From positions 1 through 64,000 of the forward strand of contig NZ_CP025249.1 in assembly GCF_009930875.1 (NCBI RefSeq): a stretch of DNA of 64,000 bases, written 5' to 3'. The position numbers were made by a program, and so were the translations under genes. Positions 38,434 to 46,791 of the stretch are shown in pieces. The notes below the pieces were generated by a model, which was not told the origin of the DNA, made no database searches, and worked only from the letters and a program-made list of their open reading frames with translations. The stretch's first letter is position 1. Each line of letters begins with the position of its first letter. Origin of the DNA: Actinomyces sp. 432. Its GTDB lineage: Bacteria > Actinomycetota > Actinomycetes > Actinomycetales > Actinomycetaceae.

Positions 38434-39873
38434 ATGCCCGCGCGCACACGTCCAGCCGCCAATCGACCACGTCCTCGTGTTCCCGACCGCCTTGAGCCGC
38501 TGACACCCAAGCAGGTCATCGGCCTACTGCTTGCCGTTGCGGTCTTCGCGGCACCGCTGCTGGTGGACGTCCCGGACCTGGACCCGATGGGTGAGCGGAT
38601 GCTGTCGATCTTCCTGCTCGCCATCGTGCTGTGGGTTACTGAGGCGATCCCCCTGGTAGCCACCGCCGTGCTGGTCATTGGACTGGAAGTACTGCTCATC
38701 TCCGATCAGGCAGTCCTGCCGGTTCCCGAGGATGCCACCGCCTACTCGAGCTTCTTCGCGGCCCTGGCCAACCCGGTCATCGTCCTGTTCCTGGGGGGCT
38801 TCTTGATCGCTGACGGGTCGGAGAAGTTCCACCTGGACAAGAACCTCGCCGCCGTACTGATCAAGCCATTCACCGGCTCCGCCCGCCGCACCGTGCTCGG
38901 GCTGATGGTGATTACCGCCGTGCTGAGCATGTTCATGTCGAATACGGCCACCACCGCCACCATGTTCGCGGTGGTCATCCCCGTGCTCGGTGCCCTGCCG
39001 GAGGGCCGGCCCCGTACCGGTCTGGCGCTGTCGATACCGGTGGCGGCGAACGTCGGTGGTATGGGCACACCCGTGGGCACGCCCCCTAACGCCATCGCCC
39101 TGGGCGCCTTGGCGGAGGCAGGTCACCCCGTCAGCTTCCTGGACTGGATGCTCATGGCCATTCCGCTGATGCTCGTTATCCTGCTGGCCGCTTGGCTGCT
39201 GATCTGCGCGGTGTTCCTGCCCGGCGGAATGGCCATACAACTGGACATGCGAGCCGAGTGGTACACCGACCGCCGCGCTGTCATGTTCTACGTAATCGCC
39301 GGTGCCACGATCCTGCTGTGGATGACCGAGTCGCTGCACGGGCTGAGCGCGAACGTGGTCGGCTTCCTGGCGATCGTGGCGATGCTCGTCACCCGGGTGA
39401 TGACCGGCAAGGACCTGGCTGGACTGTCCTGGGACGTGCTGTGGCTGGTTTCGGGCGGCATCGCACTGGGTGACGGCGTGGGCGCCACCGGTCTGGACAA
39501 GTGGATCCTGAACCTGTTCAACTGGACTGCGATGCCGTCCCTGGCCGTGTTGGTGCTGATGGGGGCGCTCGGCCTGGCCCTGTCCAATGTCATCTCCAAC
39601 TCCGCCGCCTGTAACCTGCTGGTGCCGCTGGCTATGGGCCTGGCCACGGGGATCGATGGACTGGAGCCGGTCACTATAGCCGTGGTGCTGGCGCTGGCCT
39701 GCTCGCTGGGCATGAGCCTGCCGATCTCCACCCCGCCCAACGCGATTGCCTACGCCACCGGGGAGATCGCCACGGGTGACATGGCCCGGGTCGGCATCAT
39801 CATTGGCGTGATCGGCACTATGATCCTGGTTACGCTCATGCCCCTGGCCTGGTCGGCGATGGGAATGCTATGA
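38434..39873 (+). CDS. SLC13/DASS-family dicarboxylate symporter
   Basis: A 479-residue sodium-coupled anion symporter with 11-12 predicted helices. The paired SNT motifs are MSNTATTATMFAVVIPV and ISNSAACNLLVPLAMG, followed by GMSLPISTPPNAIAYATG and GTPVGTPPNAIA. Substrates in the family are succinate-type dicarboxylates or citrate. ATG 38434 has GAGGAGG 6 nt upstream and was preferred to an ATG 14 codons earlier. It overlaps the histidine kinase gene by 4 nt (ATGA). Confidence 0.9.
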   Translation: MPARTRPAANRPRPRVPDRLEPLTPKQVIGLLLAVAVFAAPLLVDVPDLDPMGERMLSIFLLAIVLWVTEAIPLVATAVLVIGLEVLLISDQAVLPVPEDATAYSSFFAALANPVIVLFLGGFLIADGSEKFHLDKNLAAVLIKPFTGSARRTVLGLMVITAVLSMFMSNTATTATMFAVVIPVLGALPEGRPRTGLALSIPVAANVGGMGTPVGTPPNAIALGALAEAGHPVSFLDWMLMAIPLMLVILLAAWLLICAVFLPGGMAIQLDMRAEWYTDRRAVMFYVIAGATILLWMTESLHGLSANVVGFLAIVAMLVTRVMTGKDLAGLSWDVLWLVSGGIALGDGVGATGLDKWILNLFNWTAMPSLAVLVLMGALGLALSNVISNSAACNLLVPLAMGLATGIDGLEPVTIAVVLALACSLGMSLPISTPPNAIAYATGEIATGDMARVGIIIGVIGTMILVTLMPLAWSAMGML

Positions 39874-42038
39874 CTCAAGAACCCGGTGCCGTAGGTCCCT
39901 CGTCCGCCGCTGCCGAAGACTACGACCGGTTGGTGGTTGCTGTCGTGTCACCAAGCTCGCTGGGCACCCAGGCGGCCCACGAGGTCACCCCTGCGGTGCA
40001 CGCCCTGGCCGACGTCGTGCGTGTACGTACTCTGGCGGAACTACTCCGGTGGGCGGGCACAGAACGCCCAGGTCCTGTTCAAGAGCCGCCGCCTTCCGCG
40101 GGCGACGGCGCCGCCCCGGAGGTTGCCGGCCGCACGGCCCCGGCTACGGTGGCGCTGATCGTCGCCACCGACGAGGTCGGCAGCCTCGACGACGTCGCCG
40201 CCGCGGTGGCGCATTACCCCGCCCTGGAATCGGCTCGCATGGTACTGCTGACCGAGCGCGCCGAGCTACACAACCTCGGCCGTGCCATAGATGAGGACCT
40301 GGTGCGCGAGGTGATTGCGGTGCCCTGGACGCCCGGAGCTATTGGGGAGCGTGCCCGGGCGCAGATCCGCCGCTGGATGCGCGACCACCTGCCCGATGAT
40401 GATCCTCGGAGGCGTGACGGAAACGGGGGGCACTCGCCGCTGCTGGAGGCGCTCACGCGTCATTCCGATGCGCTTACCGCAGAGCTCATTACGGCCTGCG
40501 AACAGGTCCTCGGGCCGCGTCCGCGCCTGCGGCTGCCCGCAGGGGTGCGGCTGACTCATCAGGGGCAGATCGTGGACGGGGTGTACGTGGTGGTGAGCGG
40601 GTCGGTGGCGCTGACCCGGCACACCCGAGTAGGTGAGGTCACTCTGCACCATGCCACCACGGGCCGCATCATCGGCCTGGTGTCCCTGGCCAGTCATGGA
40701 CGCGCCTTTGTCACGGCCACCACCACCACTGATGTGGAGCTGATCCTGCTGTCTATCGAGCAGCTGGACCGGGCGCTGCGGGAGAACGAGGTCACCGAGC
40801 AGCTGCTGGCCGCCCTGATCATTCGCTCGCTGACCAAGCGGCTGGCGCGTTCGGAGATCCTGCAGGTGGAGAAGATCGAACTGGCGGCGGCACTGGACGC
40901 CGAGCGCTTGCAGGTGCAGGAGGCGCTTACGGCTCTGGAGCAGGCACGCCTGGAGCTGCTGGCCCAGGAGCGCTTCGCCACCTTGGGGGAGCTGGCCGCC
41001 GGCGTGGCCCATGAGCTGAATAATCCGGTGGCTGCGCTGCAGCGCGCCAACGACCACTTGCATGAGGACTTGGCCGCAGTGCTGGCTACGCACCCTGATG
41101 GGGAGACGATCAGCCGGGTGGCCGTCGCCGCGCGCACACGGCCCGCCGCGTCTACGCGTGCAGAGCGGGCTGCCCGTAAGCGGCTGGAGGAAACCGTCGG
41201 GGATCGGGAACTGGCGCGCCGACTGGTTGCCGCCGGGGTTGACGCCGACGCGGATCCCGGTGCTGTGCGTGCGCTGGCTGCGGACCCTCAACGCCTGGCT
41301 ACGGTGGAGGCGGCTGCGGCCATAGGCCGCGCCGAACGAAACATGCAGCTGGCAACTAAACGTATTAGCGGCCTGGTTGCGAGCCTGTCCACCTACGTGC
41401 GCCCGGACGGCGAGGACATGGTTGACGTCGACTTGCGGGAGGTGGTTGAGGACGCTCTGCGGCTTACCGCGCATCGCCTGGAGGGGGTGGAGATTCAGCG
41501 GGACTACCCCACCGAGCCGGGCGTGCTTCCGCCGGTGCCCGGTCATGTTGGCGAGCTGGTCCAGGTGTGGACAAACATCTTCGCTAACTCCGCCGATGCC
41601 CTGGCTGCCCAGGCGAAGGACGCTGTTCAGGCCGGAAGGGACCCGCAGCCAGGCCGGGTCGCGGTGCGCATCGGCCCGGTGGCCGGGGGCGTGCGCGTGC
41701 AGGTGCAGGACAATGGTCCGGGCATCGACCCGGATATTTTGCCGCGCATTTTTGAGCCCCGGTTCACCACCAAGCACGGCCAGGTACGCTTTGGGCTCGG
41801 GCTCGGCATGGGGCTGGCCAAGAGCGTGGTGGATGCGCACCGCGGCTCCATCACGGTGGACTCCCAGCCCGGCCGTACCCGTGTGACGGTGGTGCTGCCG
41901 GTTAACCCGGCGGTGGTGCGGGGGGACAGGGCCGTCGGGCCGGATGCCCCCGGGGCAGGGTTACGTAAGGTCGGGGTCGGGCATTCACATGGAGAGAAGT
42001 CGCGTGACGACTTTCAGTCACTCAAGGGGAAGCAATGA
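39870..42038 (+). CDS. Histidine kinase with cyclic-nucleotide-binding domain
   Basis: A 722-residue soluble kinase, no membrane helix seen. Residues 1-170 resemble a degenerate receiver-like fold (VVAVVSPSSLG, VALIVATDEVGSLDD). A cNMP-binding beta-roll spans about 220-325 (GQIVDGVYVVVSGSVALTRH). A short coiled coil (ERLQVQEALTALEQARLEL) leads to the HisKA helix with phospho-acceptor His381 in AHELNNPVAAL. The ATPase domain has the N-box NIFANSADAL near 570, the G1 box DNGPGIDPD near 613 and GLGLGMGLAKSVVDAH. It overlaps both the symporter and the response regulator by 4 nt. The ligand is unknown. Confidence 0.88.
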   Translation: MTQEPGAVGPSSAAAEDYDRLVVAVVSPSSLGTQAAHEVTPAVHALADVVRVRTLAELLRWAGTERPGPVQEPPPSAGDGAAPEVAGRTAPATVALIVATDEVGSLDDVAAAVAHYPALESARMVLLTERAELHNLGRAIDEDLVREVIAVPWTPGAIGERARAQIRRWMRDHLPDDDPRRRDGNGGHSPLLEALTRHSDALTAELITACEQVLGPRPRLRLPAGVRLTHQGQIVDGVYVVVSGSVALTRHTRVGEVTLHHATTGRIIGLVSLASHGRAFVTATTTTDVELILLSIEQLDRALRENEVTEQLLAALIIRSLTKRLARSEILQVEKIELAAALDAERLQVQEALTALEQARLELLAQERFATLGELAAGVAHELNNPVAALQRANDHLHEDLAAVLATHPDGETISRVAVAARTRPAASTRAERAARKRLEETVGDRELARRLVAAGVDADADPGAVRALAADPQRLATVEAAAAIGRAERNMQLATKRISGLVASLSTYVRPDGEDMVDVDLREVVEDALRLTAHRLEGVEIQRDYPTEPGVLPPVPGHVGELVQVWTNIFANSADALAAQAKDAVQAGRDPQPGRVAVRIGPVAGGVRVQVQDNGPGIDPDILPRIFEPRFTTKHGQVRFGLGLGMGLAKSVVDAHRGSITVDSQPGRTRVTVVLPVNPAVVRGDRAVGPDAPGAGLRKVGVGHSHGEKSRDDFQSLKGKQ

Positions 42039-42505
42039 AACTGGTCATCCTGGTGGTCGAAGATGAGCCTGAGGTCCGTGACGCCGTCGTCGGGGACCTG
42101 GCGCCGTTCGCCTCGGCTGTGCGTATAGAGCCGGCCGAGGACGTTGCGGATGCCTGGGAGGCGGTTGCGGATGTCGATGACGACGGCGATCTGCTCGCGC
42201 TGGTACTTGCTGATCACCGCATGCCGGGGCGTAGCGGTGTGGACATGCTGGTAGAGATGAACACCGATGAGCGTACCGCTGCCGCGCGGAAGGTGCTGGT
42301 CACCGGGCAGGCGGACCAGGCCGATACGATTCGTGCGGTCAATGACGCGGGCCTGGACCACTACATCGCCAAGCCGTGGCAGCCCGCTGTGCTGGAGCAG
42401 GTGGTGCGTGATCAGCTGACTGACTTCGTGCTTGAGGCGGGCATCGATCCGCTGCCGCATATGCGTGCCCTTGATCGGGTGCGGGCCCTGGAGGCGGTGC
42501 GCTGA
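42035..42505 (+). CDS. Receiver-only response regulator
   Basis: A 156-residue protein with one receiver domain: acidic pocket VVEDEPE (8-14), phospho-acceptor Asp60 in LADHRMPG, Thr/Ser position LVTGQA, and Lys113 in IAKPW. The last 35 residues form a short helix tail with no DNA-binding domain. It is coupled to the kinase gene by a 4-nt overlap, so it is its likely partner. Output is probably protein-protein or allosteric. Related kinases elsewhere pair with receiver-reductase fusions; here the reductase part is absent. Confidence 0.88.
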   Translation: MKLVILVVEDEPEVRDAVVGDLAPFASAVRIEPAEDVADAWEAVADVDDDGDLLALVLADHRMPGRSGVDMLVEMNTDERTAAARKVLVTGQADQADTIRAVNDAGLDHYIAKPWQPAVLEQVVRDQLTDFVLEAGIDPLPHMRALDRVRALEAVR

Positions 42506-42585
42506 GGCGCGCAGCAACAGTGGTGTGACTCGCGGTCCCGGCCCGTCGGGTGTGCGCGGGGGTGGCCCCGTGTGAGGATGAACTT

Positions 42586-43770
42586 ATGAGTGACGTACGC
42601 CAGGCGGTGACCGGCCGCTCGCAGGGCGAGTCAATCGCCTTCATAATCGCAGTACTCGTTGTCGGCTGTGCGGGCCTGTACTACATCGGATCACTCTTCG
42701 GTCCGGCTTTCTTCGCCCTGACGCTGGTGATCACCGTACGCCCACTGGTGTCCTGGGCGACCCGGCGGCACGTGCCCAGGCCGTTGGCGGCAGTAATCGC
42801 CATCCTGATTATCTTCGCGTTCGTCATAGGACTGTTCGCGGCCCTGGCGATTGCTATCGTGCAGCTGATTGAGACCCTGCCCAACTACTCCGCGCAGTTC
42901 ACCTCGATCTGGGACAGCATGCGCTCCCTGCTGGAGCGACTGGGCGTTGACGAGTCCACTCTTATCGATCAGGTGTCGCAGTCGGTGGACCCCAGCCGGA
43001 TTGTCTCCCTGGCGCAGAGCCTGCTCGGGCAGCTGTCCAACCTGGGGTCGGTGCTGAGCGTACTGGTGCTGACTGTCGTGTTCCTGATGTTCGACACGGC
43101 CCGTATTGAGGTACGTTCACGCGCCCTGAGTCGACTGCGGCCGGGCATTGCGGCGGCTCTGGGCGGATTCGCCTCATCGGTGCGCTCATACTGGCTGGTG
43201 TCTACCATCTTCGGCTTGATCGTCGCAGTGCTGGACGTGATCGCGTTGTGGTTCTTGGACGTGCCGATGGCGGTCACCTGGGGCGTGCTGTCATTCATTA
43301 CTAACTACATACCGAACATCGGCTTCATCCTGGGCTTGATTCCGCCGGCTCTGATCGGTCTGGTCGACTCCGGGCCGTGGACCGCGCTGTGGGTGGTGGT
43401 CGCCTACAGTCTGCTGAACTTTGTCATCCAGTCGCTCATCCAGCCGAAGTTCACCGGTGACGCGGTGGGACTGAACACGACCACGACCTTCCTGTCCCTG
43501 CTGTTCTGGAGTCAGATCGTTGGTGCGCTCGGCACTATTCTGGCGGTGCCGCTGACCCTGTTCGTCAAGGCGCTACTGGTGGACTCCGATCCGCGCTCGC
43601 GGTGGGTGAATATCTTCCTTTCGGCCGGAGACACCGATGCCGACGAGTCTGAAGACGCCACTCGCCGGGATGCCGGCGATCGTGACTCCTCCGGCTCAAC
43701 TTCCAAGGGCCGGGAGGCCGTGGTGACCAGTGAGGGTGAAACCACGGCAGGGACTGAACCGGCCTGTTAG
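42586..43770 (+). CDS. AI-2E family permease
   Basis: A 394-residue membrane protein of the AI-2E (UPF0118/PerM) family, about eight helices. Typical parts: PLVSWATRRHVPRPLAAVIA, the long cytoplasmic/periplasmic segment with LPNYSAQFTSIWDSM, and the C-terminal WGVLSFITNYIPNIGFILGL and FVIQSLIQPKFTGDAVGLN. Members include exporters and Na+/H+ antiporters, so AI-2 export must not be assumed despite luxS nearby. ATG 42586 follows GAGGATGA. The tail is an acidic/Ser-rich 50 residues. Confidence 0.88.
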   Translation: MSDVRQAVTGRSQGESIAFIIAVLVVGCAGLYYIGSLFGPAFFALTLVITVRPLVSWATRRHVPRPLAAVIAILIIFAFVIGLFAALAIAIVQLIETLPNYSAQFTSIWDSMRSLLERLGVDESTLIDQVSQSVDPSRIVSLAQSLLGQLSNLGSVLSVLVLTVVFLMFDTARIEVRSRALSRLRPGIAAALGGFASSVRSYWLVSTIFGLIVAVLDVIALWFLDVPMAVTWGVLSFITNYIPNIGFILGLIPPALIGLVDSGPWTALWVVVAYSLLNFVIQSLIQPKFTGDAVGLNTTTTFLSLLFWSQIVGALGTILAVPLTLFVKALLVDSDPRSRWVNIFLSAGDTDADESEDATRRDAGDRDSSGSTSKGREAVVTSEGETTAGTEPAC

Positions 43771-44212
43771 CGGTTCCCATGGTTTTCACAGCTTCAGCGG
43801 AGCGGCTTTTCAGATGCGGCGGGTTATATGAGTTCTGCCGCCGGACGAGGCGGGCCGCGAGGGTTGGGGAACCCGATGACCGGCCCGGTTCGAGGTCGGT
43901 CCGGGTACTAGGGAGCCCGGGCCGGGCGCTCCGGCGAAGGAGGGCGCTCCCCCGGATGTGGGAACCCGGGCGCGGAGCCCCTCACTGACGAAGGCCCTCG
44001 GGCCGGGCAGGCGCCCGCCCGGGGGCCTCGCCATCTTCTGGTTATCAGAGCGAATGCGTGTGTGGTTCGGGCGTGGTGCTTTTGGCCGGCGTGTCGCGGG
44101 GGCTTGGCGTCAACCTCCCCGGTTTGGCCGGGCTCCTTCAGTTGGGCCGCGTTCTTGCGCTTGGACCGTCTGAGAGTGCCTGCCAGGCGGTCCAAACTGA
44201 CGCAGGTGCCTC
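43771..44212. other. Gene-free gap with GC-rich hairpins
   Basis: 442 bp without a gene between housekeeping and accessory DNA. Hairpins: GGCCCTCGGGCCGGGC with GCCCGCCCGGGGGCC (about 44001-44031), and TTGGACCG (44161-44168) with CGGTCCAA (44188-44195). A second pairing, CTGAGAG..GCCTGC (44170) with GCAGG..CTCTCAG (44202-44215), overlaps the latter. This would be a place to look for an attachment site; none was recognised. Confidence 0.5.
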
Positions 44213-44794
44213 TCAGCGCTCGGCGTGACCGTGAATGAACGGCGTGAGTCGGCCTAGCACCCCGTCAACGTGCGGCGCCTCCAAGTGCACGTGGGAGAAG
44301 CCCGCGTGGTTGATTGTGTCGGCTGTGTCCCGGCACGGGTCGCATCCGTGATCAAGCAGGCGGGTGATCGGGCTTGCGAACCTCTGGATGCGGCGAGCAG
44401 CCGACCCGGGCGCGGCGGCTACGTGCTCGTAGAACACCAGCACGCCCCCGGGGCGCAGCACCCTGACGGTCTCGGTCAGGGCGAGCTCCGGGTCGGCCAC
44501 CGAGCACAGAACGGTGGAACAGATGACCGCGTCGACGCTGGCGTCCTCCACGGGCATCCGTTCTGCGGGTGCCGTCAGCAACCGAGAGCGGGGTCTGGAC
44601 TTCACTGCGGCCGCCAACCTACGCCCCGGTGCGGGTTCTAGTGCCAGCCAGTGGACTGCGGGATGCAGCATTGATGCGGCCGTTCCGTTGCCCGCGCCCA
44701 TGTCGAGGATCGTGCCGCTCAGAGCGGGCAGGACCCGCTGCTGCCATTGCTCCCGTCCGAGCACGGCCGACGATGACGGTCCCACAACGCTCAT
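44213..44794 (-). CDS. Class I SAM-dependent methyltransferase
   Basis: A 193-residue methyltransferase. The SAM-binding motif I is ILDMGAGNGTAASML, motif II region WLALEPAPGRRLA, acidic loop AERMPVEDASVDAVICSTVL, and motif with VLRPGGVLVFYEHVA. The type suggests a small-molecule methyltransferase (UbiE/phosphatidylethanolamine-like: PITRLLDHGCDPCRD). The substrate is unknown. It overlaps the preceding toxin gene by 4 nt (ATGA), so it is translated with the toxin-immunity module. Confidence 0.85.
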   Translation of the reverse strand: MSVVGPSSSAVLGREQWQQRVLPALSGTILDMGAGNGTAASMLHPAVHWLALEPAPGRRLAAAVKSRPRSRLLTAPAERMPVEDASVDAVICSTVLCSVADPELALTETVRVLRPGGVLVFYEHVAAAPGSAARRIQRFASPITRLLDHGCDPCRDTADTINHAGFSHVHLEAPHVDGVLGRLTPFIHGHAER

Positions 44795-45906
44795 GTCGCC
44801 ACCCTACCGTTACTGGCAGTGCGTGCCCCGCTCAGTCCGCCAGGCTCACGGGCACGCTTATGCCCTCGACGTCGGTGAGTCATCGGTCTAGTCCTGGGTG
44901 GGGTCGGTGGGGGTTGGTGCGGGGTCTGGTTGTGGGGTGGTTTTGTGAAGTGGTGGTTTGCGTAGGGCGGTTGAGGCTGGTTGTGGGAAGGATGCGCGGC
45001 GTAGGGCGGCGGCCTTGTCGGGGTCCCAGCCGGGGCTGGGGGTCGACGGCGAGGGGGCGGGGTTGGCTGTGTCTGTGTGCTGGTGGGTTGTGTCTGCCAG
45101 GGGGTGGTGTTGTTGGCGATGTCGGAGGCTATTTTGGTGGGGGTCCAGGGTGGTGCTCTGGGGCTGGTGGAGGTCTGCTGTGTTTGGGAGCGGGGTTCTA
45201 GCGATACCTGGCCATTGCGCAGCTGGTTGGTGAGTTTGGGGGAGTCGGTCAGTACTGCTCGTATCAGGATGCGTACGCCGGGGCGTTGGTCGGCGGGGAT
45301 GGCCAGGGCTGCTTGTTCGAGTGCGGTGGCCATGGGCTTGCCCTGGGAGCCGATGGAGGAGTTGACCGGCTTGTGCCCCATCGACGGGTGTCCGCTAGCG
45401 CTCATCCCGGGTTGGGAGGGGCCGAAGGTGATCTGGTCGGATTCGTGCAGCACCACCAGGGCAGCATTGATCTCAGCCGTCTTGGCTCGCGCACCCGGCT
45501 TGGAGAACCGGTGCACACGTACCAGTTCGCGCATGACCTGGTTCATGAAGTTCTCGCGGGCTTTTCTGGTGGCCTCGGACATGGGCTCGCGGCCTTGTTC
45601 CCGGTAGGTGCGTATGCCTTCGAGTAGGCGTTCAGCACTAAGCAGCGAAAGCGCTGAGAGTTGGCGGTCCAGCTGGCGGGTGAACTCCTGCGGCTCCGCC
45701 CTGGTGCCAGGTCCGCGCCCGGTGTGGAAGAAGACCTCCACCGGTTCGCTGGAGTGCCAGGGCAGCGGGCTGGTCGGAGCGGCCGCCTCCCCCTCCCACA
45801 CCAGCACATCCCGCCCACCGGCGCGCCCTGGGGTAAACATATCCGCAGCCGGCAAGCCTGTGACGGTGTTGTTGGCAGGGATGGGGTTGTCGGGGTGTAT
45901 GGGCAT
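44791..45906 (-). CDS. Ntox15/Tde-like HxxD toxin
   Basis: A 371-residue protein. Residues 55-220 resemble Ntox15 (Tde-type DNase effectors): RQLDRQLSALSLLSAERLLE, YREQGREPMSEATRKAREN, the HxxD motif H154-ESD157-Q, and HKPVNSSIGSQGK with a following amphipathic helix. Known Tde proteins need HxxD for DNase activity. The C-terminal 140 residues are Pro/Thr/Gln-rich. No signal peptide. It starts 1 nt inside the immunity gene stop (TGATG) and shares its core with 59636-60370. The family assignment rests on recalled motifs. Confidence 0.7.
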   Translation of the reverse strand: MPIHPDNPIPANNTVTGLPAADMFTPGRAGGRDVLVWEGEAAAPTSPLPWHSSEPVEVFFHTGRGPGTRAEPQEFTRQLDRQLSALSLLSAERLLEGIRTYREQGREPMSEATRKARENFMNQVMRELVRVHRFSKPGARAKTAEINAALVVLHESDQITFGPSQPGMSASGHPSMGHKPVNSSIGSQGKPMATALEQAALAIPADQRPGVRILIRAVLTDSPKLTNQLRNGQVSLEPRSQTQQTSTSPRAPPWTPTKIASDIANNTTPWQTQPTSTQTQPTPPPRRRPPAPAGTPTRPPPYAAHPSHNQPQPPYANHHFTKPPHNQTPHQPPPTPPRTRPMTHRRRGHKRAREPGGLSGARTASNGRVAT

Positions 45907-46721
45907 CAGGAGTCGGCCTCCGAGGTGCCGGCGTCCCCGTCTTGGTCATCTGCGCCACCGCCGCCGTTGTCGGTGGTGTTGGCGATGCCTGCGGCTATGC
46001 CGGAGACTGCGTCGGAGAAGTCCTCTACTAGTTGGTGTTCTTGGGCTTGGGCGAGGAAGGTCAGGTGGGCTGTTGCGTCCTCGATGCCCATCTGGCTGGT
46101 GCTGGCCTTGCCGGTGAAGCAGTAGGCGGGGGTCAGCCCGTAGACCTGGCCTGGGCCCAGCAGTCCCAGGTGCTCGATGGCCCAGTCCACCAGCAGCTGC
46201 CCGCTGTCATGATCCTCAAACGTGTCTTTCTGCGCCATTGTCAGCGTCAGGCAGCCCATGCGCTCGCGCATTACCGGGTCGGCCATGCCCCGGGCGTTGC
46301 CGGCGTTTGGTCGTATCCAGCCCAGGGTGGGGGTGATGGTGAGTGCGGGGCCGGAGACCTCCCCCCACAGCTCCATGTCGCCCATGGCGGTGCGCGACAG
46401 GCACCACCACTTCTGCTCGGGGAAGGGCACCTCGGTGTTCTCGAGCCAGGCGTCCACTACCGGCTGCCATTGCAGGGGGTCGGTGAACCACCAGCGCCCG
46501 TCCCCGAAGCCGTCGAAGCCGAAGCGGCGCCACAGCTGCAGCACCGAGGCCGGCAGCACGTCCCTGAACCGCTCCAGGTGCTCCCGGCTGGCCGGGCGGC
46601 CCGCCCCCATAGGAGACCAGCCGTTGTACTCAAGCTCATCATCCATCATGGCGTCCACCCACTGCGGGGTGGCGTGCAGCCACGCCTCATGCCAGGCGGC
46701 ATCGTCCATACCTGCAATCAT
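45906..46721 (-). CDS. GAD-like/Tdi1-type immunity protein
   Basis: A 271-residue protein resembling Tdi1 immunity proteins (GAD-like plus DUF1851/Tdi1 C-terminal domain). The GAD-like core is RFRDVLPASVLQLWRRFGFD, GFGDGRWWFTDPLQWQPVVD, AWL; then WWCLSRTAMGDMELWGEVSG. The C-terminal domain has LGLLGPGQVYGLTPAYCFTG. The tail is Gly/Asp-rich. It directly precedes the HxxD toxin, matching known Tde-Tdi pairs. In Agrobacterium, Tdi1 blocks the DNase Tde1; by analogy this protects the host. Confidence 0.75.
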   Translation of the reverse strand: MIAGMDDAAWHEAWLHATPQWVDAMMDDELEYNGWSPMGAGRPASREHLERFRDVLPASVLQLWRRFGFDGFGDGRWWFTDPLQWQPVVDAWLENTEVPFPEQKWWCLSRTAMGDMELWGEVSGPALTITPTLGWIRPNAGNARGMADPVMRERMGCLTLTMAQKDTFEDHDSGQLLVDWAIEHLGLLGPGQVYGLTPAYCFTGKASTSQMGIEDATAHLTFLAQAQEHQLVEDFSDAVSGIAAGIANTTDNGGGGADDQDGDAGTSEADS

Positions 46722-46791
46722 GAACCCAACCCTACCTAACTAGTAACGCTAAGGTCTCATCGGCCCTGCGCCGCTGCTACCGCCGCCGTTG

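Noticed and set aside
42586..43770. AI-2 exporter linked to luxS
   Set aside because: The AI-2E family includes other transporters, and the gene is not in the luxS operon.
43771..44212. Structured RNA such as RNase P, tmRNA or SRP RNA
   Set aside because: Hairpins are present, but none of the conserved core motifs of these RNAs was found.
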